DNA of 64,000 nt, taken from positions 5,295,888 through 5,359,887 of the forward strand of contig CM031612.1 in assembly GCA_018398815.1 (NCBI GenBank), in the 5' to 3' direction. Positions 56,330 to 64,000 of the stretch are shown here, in pieces. The DNA is from Conus ventricosus (lineage: Eukaryota > Mollusca > Gastropoda > Neogastropoda > Conidae). A program made the position numbers and the translations under genes. Positions within the stretch are counted from its first letter, which is position 1; the number at the start of each line of letters is the position of its first letter. A model generated the notes under the pieces. That model ran no database searches, had not been told where the DNA came from, and saw only the letters and a list, made by a program, of their open reading frames with translations.

Positions 56330-56760
56330 TATGTAATTCACCCACCACCTTCTAATACAACTCTGATCCTCCATCACCAAACCTCAAACCTTCCCCTCAA
56401 AGAACGGCGTGACCATGTACACACTGCCACAAGTGTGCTACGACACCTGATCAGCCAATACAACTGGCAGATCCGCCCTGTATAGCTTCGCTCGTACCTA
56501 ACCTCGCCGCGATCCACGTCCTGCGATATCTCTGTATCTCTTGAAACACTTCCCATGATTCTCCGACCCGCACCTACACCTCGACTGAAAGGTTCCTGGA
56601 GCATGTACACCTCACTAGAGTTGCCTCCGAGTATACTGCTCTCCAATACACGCACATATTGGATAGCTATACTCCAAGATTCGACAATTACGCTGGATGT
56701 CCATGGTCCGTGCAGCATAGTAAAACAAATCACCGCCTGCCCTGGTGTCCCTTTTGTGCA
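56330..56760 (-). pseudogene. Protease-like segment, decayed
   Basis: Open frame of about 119 codons. In a neighbouring frame near 56390-56410 the words TPFFEGKV then GLVMED match the strand after the active site of Ty3/gypsy retropepsins. The D-T/S-G triad is not intact. Weak call. Confidence 0.35.
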
Positions 56761-57169
56761 GCAATGATCGCTAGCTGAGCCTCACTAAACTACTCTCTCC
56801 CCCTTTCCCTGTCCCGTTCAGCGAATTGACTTATTTGTACCCCCTAGGTGCTTTGGATTGACCTTGTGAGCGTGCGTCACTATTACAGATGCCGCGGGCC
56901 AGCCCCGCCCTATCCGTCTGCTTCGCTATCCCGAGTTGCTTCAAGGCCACTGCTTCAGCACTTTCTTAGACAAGCTCATGCTCTTCCGTCGCACAAAGTC
57001 AGAGTAAAGGGCCATACATCTGTTCCTCGAACATGATGGCCTTCAAGAGTCCTAGCTTTGTTTTCTCTCTTCTCCCAGCTGCAGTACCCCACAGACTAAA
57101 ACAAGACTTTAGCCGTCAAAAACGGATGAAACTTGCCCCTACCCTCCTTCTTCATTCCCCTATCTGCTC

Positions 57170-57960
57170 CGTATGCCTCAGCGTCTAGCCGGATACTCTA
57201 AAGCCTTCTTCACTTGGTCGAAACTTCGAGATCAACAGCGTTTAAATCGCAGAATGGCATCTCTCGTCTCCTCTCAAAAGAGCCTTAGTCTAAGAAGGAC
57301 CACGAGTCTTTTCCAGCAGCACAACGTTGGCAACCCTGCCGTCGAAATGACCAATACATGTCCACGGTCATCAGTCTCTGTAACGATCATTCGCCACATG
57401 CTGCGCTTCGTCTCAGCCAGTTCTCTCGCCTCCTTCAATTCTTGCTCGTTGCAGTCTCACTCCTTTCCTGTTTCAAGGACACGAGCCACCTCGCCCGACT
57501 GCTTGATATCCACTCAAGTTCCTGGCAGCCCGCTCCTCTTTGCTGTTAGCCATCTCTTGGACCTCTCTCGTCTTCTGGAAAACCATCTCATCCTCTTGCT
57601 GTTCTCGTCCCCTGCCAAGAGAATAGCAACCTGCAGCAGCTTCCTCTTTGCCTGGCACGCTTCCCTCTTGCCTGCCAGCGGCTGCCTCCTCCTCTCGTCC
57701 TAAGTTAAGCCTGGAAGCTAACATGGCTGCAAGCTTTCCTCTTCCTCTCTCCTAAGCTTGAGGCAGCGAACATGGCAGGCAGCTCCCTCTTTCCTGCAGC
57801 AGCTTCCTCTTCCTCTCCTCCTATGCTTGGCTGCTAACACGCTAACTCCTCTTGACTCCTTCTTCTCCTTCCATGACATTTCCCGAGCCACCAGTGCCTT
57901 CCTCACGATAGCTTCCTCACTTCTTTTCTACATCCTTTGCTACATTGTTCAGCAATAAAC
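57170..57960 (-). pseudogene. Gag-like charged coiled-coil region, decayed
   Basis: Minus-strand frames are rich in Glu, Lys, Arg and Ala (AREMSWKEKKESRG, LRREEEESLQ, REEEAAAGRQ, TREVQEMANSKEERAARNL), consistent with the coiled-coil part of a Gag, and lie where Gag is expected. Frames are broken. No zinc knuckle seen. Confidence 0.4.
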
Positions 57961-58839
57961 TGGGCCAATTCCACCTTACTGCCAATCCTAACTCATCTCC
58001 CTAATCGTGAATAGTACGGAACACAAACTGGCTAGCGACACAAACTTGCCAGCTACCACCCCGGAACTCTCTAACCCAGGCTACCAGCGCAAAGTATGGC
58101 ATGGGAGTATCCCCTGCTGCCTCTCAGGATTGACACATTTCCTTCTCCTTTGACAAACTCACCTGTCCTTAACGGTACCTGAGACCTTAACTTGCATCGT
58201 TTCCAGACGCCATTACCACAGACTATCACAAGCCGCTACCCCAAGATACCAAACTTTTTTTTTTTTTGTGTGTGGTGGGTTGTGTGACCCTTCAGAACCT
58301 CTCACAAGGAGAAGCATTCACTCTCTCCCACCTGAACGAAATCCTTGATTGTCCCCAGGCTGAATAAATACAATTAGTACTTGGCAACCACATGTCCATT
58401 CCAAACACCTTCTCCCAAACCCCTAGGCACGGTTAACTGCTGAACACATTGATGACCAACATTTGAAACATTTCATTGCAACATTTCCACGTCAAATATT
58501 ACGTGACCATCAATACAGTCCAACCCATAAACACATCTAATTGAAAAAGAGGACACAAACACACCATTCAATACCTCGTTTCACCAAACCGAACAACACA
58601 AGACATCGTTACCTGGCAAAATATGTTACTAGTTTGGCCAAGTAACCGCGCTTCCTCCCCTACTACGCGCGCTCCCTCAACCACCCACGCCTACAATTAC
58701 TATTGCCAATATCAAGTTCCTATCCAACTAAACACACAACAGATCCCTATTTGTTTTTTTTTTTTTGTGGTGTTTTTAACCAAGAAATTAGGTCCTAAAA
58801 ATTCCTAATCTGTACCCCGCATCACCACCAAATTGTCTC

Positions 58840-61800
58840 TGTTAAGACCAGTAACCAGGGAAATATGTATTAATATATCCCACCGTTAATAAACACACCC
58901 CTTTTCCCCCCCTTTTTATATACCGAGGAATGAAAACGCCACACAACAAACACACACACAAAAGGAAATACGTGCACAAACAGAAGCATTATTGTGCATT
59001 CACTACCACGCACACACACACAGATGCAATAAACAACCAGACCTCTTATCTATATATCCAACCCACACAGGCCAAAAAAAAACACAAACAAACCCCAAAC
59101 AATCCCACTAAGTTAACAATACCCGAACCATCAACGCATGGCCCGCTTCTGTCATACCATGCAAACGCATGTAACTCACATATACAGTAACGACCATTCC
59201 ACAGGAGGCACAGATACACACCTCAGCCCATAAAGGCCAATACCATAGGGACAAGGGTGAAATCACATCACCTGGTAAATCCCGGATGAAAATATCAAGC
59301 AAGTATGAACTCAAAAACCCGAATGCCCACTGCAATGCTTTGTCTTTCAATGTATTCCTTTAACTAATTTTATTGCCCAGTGTCAAACCATCGGACACCA
59401 AAGCTTAACCCCCAAATCTTCAACTCCCAATGTTCAGAACCCGCCCCCAATGTCGTAGTTTCATACATTACATCCGAACCCTGGCGGTACTTGACACAGC
59501 AAAAAAAAAAAAAAAACTTCAATCCAAAAAAAACAAAACCACACACACACACAAAAAAAAAAAAAACAACGCACACAGCGTTTTCCCGATATGGTTATGG
59601 AAACGTCGGTCGCTTGACGGCGCTCTCACACTAATGCACAAACCGCCAAAACACAAAACTCAACGGAAGCCTTGATACGTAATAGGAGAGGAACGTTGTG
59701 ACAACGTCGAAGAACGCGGTCCCTCCCTACCGGGCACCAACCACACCCCGCAGTCCACTCGCTGAAGGAATATCGGTGGGCCCTCAAGACGCTTGCAACC
59801 CTGAAGAGACAGTTGAAGTCAGAGGAACTGCCACACCATCGGACTGTTGAAAGGGATATGACGCCCCGACCGGAACGCATCCTGCCAGGTCTTCCGTGCG
59901 TCCCTAACTCCGGCAGAGAAGTGGGCTAGGGATACAGTGGGATGGGCGTGCCAACTCCCACCACCTGAGAGGCCGACCCGCACTGGATTTGCCGGTAGAG
60001 GTACATAAAACTCGCCGACCGTGTGCATAATGAAATGTCTTTACTACCACAGAAGAATACAGTTATACTTATTTGGTTGCTTCTCTAAAAGTAAATGGTT
60101 CTCCGTGTTTACATGTCACACCACAATTCGACAGCTAATTGGAATTTTAAAATCAACTTATACAACCACCACCTTGACATCAAGATTCTCCACACCAGAA
60201 ATGTTTCCATTTACACAGGTTATACCAAGTTTCATTGACTCTCCACTTCCATCAACACCACAACATAATTATACCCATCCTTCATAAAAAGTGATTATAA
60301 CTTTCTGAGTTACATACCCACGACTTCAGTTCCCCATCTGGGTCTCTAAGACAATGATTTAAAATAGGAATATAAATCATATTCACTTCACAAAACAAAC
60401 TAACAATCCGTCCGTTATGACCCCAGTATCGGTCATCAATTCAGATCATACGTAGTAACAGGCTTGATAGAATCAACCTTTTCAAGCAAAACCAAAATAA
60501 TAGAAGAACCCGTTAATCCAATCACATACAGGCCCAATCATAGCCTCCAAATGTCATCAGAAATTATCAAGCGCTGGCAATCACCATTACTTAATCTAGA
60601 CAAGAATTTCCGAACGCTGCTATACATTGTCTACTGACACACACTGCTGTCTGCATGTTCAACATCTTTGAATACATGACGCCCACCGTCGACTAAAACA
60701 ACCATATTTAGACATATCACATCAAATGTAGGCTTTCTGAGCCACAATTTCCTAATATCTTAGACACCTTTTATTATTATCATCTCTATTTTTTCTCTTC
60801 ATTTCCAATCGAATAACCTATACCAAGTAAACACAATCATGAATTCACCTCAAATCTTTAACAAACATTTTAAAAAAGAGAAACATTCTTATGAAATATA
60901 ATGACCCATAACTTTCCGTTCCGCCCATTTCCCCCAGGTTTAGTTCCGAAGCGGCAAAACCAAAGGGAACTTCTGCCAAGACCAGTCTATCCGAGTACCC
61001 AGCCACCCGTCACCTATCAATAAAACCTCACACACGCCCAGACACATCACCAGTCAGTCTGCCTCCGTACCTGCCTGCACCGCGGACAGTCCTCTTAATA
61101 TTAAAAGTTTCCCCGTCCTCCGATACCGACGTACTCACTCTCAAAAATAAACCAATCTTTATCAAACTTAAATCCAGTATTCTGTACACCAGCGACCACT
61201 ACCCCGTCCAACATATGTCTTAGCACATCATACCGCTGTAAACACATCCACCTATCTGTATCATGTAAAAACCGGAATGCACATGACTTCATTCCCATAT
61301 GTACGTTTGTTCCCCCGACCAGTAAGTTCAAGTTATATCTGTTCTCTTCAAAACTTCCGACATTAAATCTCCTCCTCTTAACAAATCACATAAAAAGAAT
61401 CTTTGCAAAATAAAATTAAAAAAATTCAAATTAAAAGAAATCCTCCCGTTCCGGAACTGACAGCAAAAGTTGTGAAACCTTGATATCACAAACAACCAAC
61501 TACACAGCCCTCCAGACTTTCCATTACTTTACACGCTCACCATGGACCACAACAGAACACACACAAAGGACGACACCCTCAGACGCCACACTGCCAGACA
61601 AGCCAACCGCCCTGGTACTTGCAGAACCCATCGCGGAACACCAACACGACGACAGCAAACGCACGACACACTGACAACACCCTCAGTCGCCGGACACTGC
61701 CAACAGCCAACGCCCTGGTAATCTGCCGAACCCTCGCTGAACCACCAAACTACCGACCGCTTCTCTGTAGCCACAACCTCAAATGTCGTCGAGGGCAAAC

Positions 61801-62187
61801 CAAGACTCCTGCCCCCAACGGCAAAACAAAACATGAGCACAGGCCAACCCAAACCTTCGCCGGATAACGCCTCAGTTCCGTACTAACTGGCAGATACACC
61901 ACGACACTCCGAGTTCACCTAGGGGGGAAACTCACAAAGACAGCACTCACATTCACGAATTCCCCCTTACCACATCGAAGAACTCCAGTTTCACAGCTTA
62001 GTATACACACTAAACCTCACTGTTCCGACAGCTTGACACTCTCCTCCCTCCCCCCACCTAGATTACAGGTAAGCCAATTTCCGGCAGAGCACGCACTTCA
62101 ACGCCACTGCCACCCTGGCACTGATGGCCACACTCCACAATTGTCCACTGATGGCAAATCCCCCCTGTTGTCATTCGTTGCGAGACA
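58840..62187 (-). repeat. 5' LTR, enlarged by an insertion
   Basis: 58840-60104 matches the left two-thirds of the 3' LTR and 61555-62187 matches its right third. The 1.45 kb between (60105-61555) has no counterpart. Differences from the 3' LTR are mostly one-base indels. Confidence 0.78.
60105..61555. other. Insertion in the 5' LTR, unassigned
   Basis: AT-rich DNA absent from the other LTR. No TIR, tRNA-like head or coding motif recognised. One minus frame (61101-61331) is open for 76 codons without family resemblance. Confidence 0.45.
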
Positions 62188-62720
62188 ATACATTTTGCAC
62201 AGCAACAACAAGAAGTTATACAGCAATTCAGTCAACACGCAGCTAGTCATGCTTTTTGGGCTGAAATTTTCTGATAACTTGGCTGAAATAGGTCAATCTG
62301 GAAGGGTAGTGACCATCACCCCTAATAATGTGATATTATTTACAATTTTGTGCTTATATTTCTGTTTCTCTTTATTTTGTTTATATTTCTTCTGCCGATG
62401 ACAGAGCTCTCCGTCCCACCATTACCGCAGTAACAATACCGTGGACATAGTAATTATATAATACATGATTCGTGCAACATGTGAAAGCAAAAGAAGAACC
62501 AAAAAACCGTATATACTTAGATGCCAGCCGCACTTGTAATGAACTGAAAGCCTGCCACCATGTCAGAATTCACACATGATGTACACAATGTGCTAGTTAT
62601 GTCGTTACATGATTTCGTGGCTACAGGTGAACAGCAAACGTAACCACAACAGCTATCTCCGGGATGTCGTCGCAAGCGAACTGGATACTACTGAAGACCT
62701 GCACTCAAAATATCTTATGT
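62188..62720. other. No feature recognised
   Basis: Right flank of the LTR element; no supported exon. Confidence 0.35.
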
Positions 62721-62723
62721 TGA

Positions 62724-62995
62724 ACATGCCAGAGGAAAAGGAAAAGTCTCACCGTGGTAGTCTTTGAAAGTTCCACATGTGAAGGCCCTCCAGCTGTCTC
62801 CAGGTTGATGAGGCACATATGGATGCAGAGGAAAAGAACATCTCACCGGTGTAAGGCTGTGAATCCACATTGATGCCCTCCCAGCGTCTCCAGGAGATGA
62901 TGCACATGCAGAGGAGCAAGGAACAACTCAACCGTGTAGTCTGTAAGTCCCCATGTCCCATGGCCCTCCATCTGTCGCCAGTTGCCGCTGACACG
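62724..62995. repeat. Degenerate repeat of about 95 bp, nearly 3 units
   Basis: Units share GCAGAGGAAAAG(A/G)A, TCTCACCG(G)TGTA, CCACATG and GCCCTCCAGC(T)GTCTCCAG. Starts near 62731, 62826 and 62909. Confidence 0.8.
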
Positions 62996-63465
62996 CCCTC
63001 GGTCCGGACTCACGCCCTCCCACTCCCGTCTTCAACTCTGTAGACTAGCACTGTCCGCCATCCATTTGAACTCAGTGCCAAAGGCGATCCAATCAACAAA
63101 GCAAGGATGTTCAAGGTGAAAGTCTCCAAAATGGCCGCTTCTTCACACTGGAAAATGGAGCTGCAGTTTACGTTGCTTTCAGCGCACATAAACCGCCCCC
63201 GAATTCCAAATTCTTTGTAGCCTCAAAAGCTGATCAATAATGTTCGATATGGAAAGAAACCTAGACCCCTGTCCTGAAAAATATTTTTTAAAAAACTGCC
63301 AAAACACCAGCGAGTTCAGAAAAGCCGCCTGCCATTGCCACGCATGCGCACTTCTCTACCAGATATCATCATGATTCCTTTTGTTCAGCCATCATCGGAT
63401 ACTGGCACATGCTGCCTGAAGCAGTTGTGGCAGCAAACACCCTCACATCTTCATCCTCACGGTAG
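62996..63465. other. No feature recognised
   Basis: No supported exon or repeat. Confidence 0.35.
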
Positions 63466-63590
63466 CTATTTTAATTTTTTTTTTTTCAAACACTTAAGAG
63501 TGAAAGGATGTCTCAGCACAGAACCATTTTAATTTTTTTTTTCAAAAACTGAGAGTGAAAGAATGTTTCAGCACAGAACCATCATGCTTA
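63466..63590. repeat. 62-bp tandem duplication
   Basis: Two copies of a unit containing a T run, GAGTGAAAGGATGTCTCAGC and ACAGAACCAT. Confidence 0.88.
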
Positions 63591-64000
63591 TTGTCTCTCT
63601 GAAGGACAAACCCTGCTCATAACGTCTTGCAGCCCTCAGATTGCCATGCTGGAATGTTGCTGCAGGAGAGGAGACATGATTGACCAATCAAGTTCTTCTG
63701 TGGCATCCACAAGACCAAAGAAACCAAGGTTTGAGTTGCACCAGACGAGAGATATCAGGGGCAATGTCATAAAGTTGACTGGAGACTGAAGCAACTTCAG
63801 CATGAAGAGCTTATTATCTCAGTGTATCCAGAGCTGCGGAGTGCTATACTTTGGGCATGCATTACATGCAACAATTTCATTTACAATGCTGTGCTTCTAA
63901 AACTTTTTGTTGAAAGAATTTGCTTTAAAAAAACAAAACAAAACAAAACTTTAGAAAGAAAAAAATGGCTTCACAGACTTTGCAGAGACATAAAGAGAAC
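63591..64000. other. No feature recognised
   Basis: Nothing that I can support up to the right edge. Confidence 0.35.

Larger units (their letters stand above)
53511..62187 (-). mobile_element. LTR retrotransposon remnant, minus orientation
   Basis: Long direct repeats 53511-55405 and 58840-62187 flank a 3.4-kb centre. In transcription direction (right to left) the LTR starts TGTC near 62187 and 55405 and ends near ...TCTTAACA at 58840 and the equivalent at 53511. The centre shows decayed Gag-like, protease-like and integrase-like pieces in Ty3/gypsy order, without RT or RNase H. No clear 5-bp target duplication was found. A purine stretch GGAGGATAGGG lies just before the 3' LTR, as a polypurine tract would. 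Confidence 0.7.

Overview
This looks like animal nuclear DNA, most likely from a gastropod or other lophotrochozoan. Genes are sparse, exons are short and split by long introns with GT/AG junctions, there are long (GT)n and (CT)n runs, and non-LTR, LTR, SINE and TIR elements are abundant. The taxon is an inference from protein resemblance and from a repeat tail I associate with molluscs. No bacterial gene, operon or CRISPR array is present.

Genes. (1) 6577-6859, minus: first coding exon of a Spire actin nucleator (start of the KIND domain). (2) 22411-22956, minus: a histone H1 gene with a textbook H1 promoter upstream (AAACACA box, CCAAT box, TATA-like box), whose frame is broken by about four one-base losses. 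(3) 27987-28110 and 31869-31992, minus: two well-bounded exon candidates of a gene I cannot name. (4) 35851-47628, minus: a complete six-exon CFAP418 (C8orf37) gene. All splice phases agree and give a 180-residue protein. (5) 48013-48070, plus: exon 1 of a VAPA/VAPB-like gene, head-to-head with CFAP418 across 384 bp.

Mobile DNA. 7.4-12.1 kb holds an RLE-type (restriction-like endonuclease) LINE with 5' tandem monomers, a deleted copy fused head-to-tail in front of it, and a tRNA-derived SINE. Three copies of a second SINE with a tRNA-Thr-like head lie at 26.5, 33.7 and 43.0 kb. The first VAP intron contains a nest: a minus-strand LINE is split at its RT active-site codons by a 2.67-kb TIR transposon (13-bp TIRs, 6-bp target duplication), which itself carries a plus-strand LINE and an inverted piece of the RLE LINE. 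53.5-62.2 kb is a minus-oriented LTR retrotransposon remnant with roughly 1.9-kb LTRs (one enlarged by an insertion) and decayed Gag, protease and integrase segments but no reverse transcriptase.

Tandem repeats are everywhere: units of 33, 37, 40, 42, 61, 62, 76, 135, 160 and 250 bp plus microsatellites. A CCGTTA-palindrome family occurs at 0.6 and 18.6-19.8 kb in opposite orientations. Two minisatellites sit directly against CFAP418 splice sites.

Quality note. Many frame breaks in H1 and the LINEs are single-base changes in short homopolymers. This may be long-read consensus error rather than decay, so pseudogene calls here should be read cautiously. I did not find an obviously new multi-gene system. 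The most unusual items are the palindromic repeat family, the nested transposon, the microsatellite orientation-switch motif and the unidentified exons.
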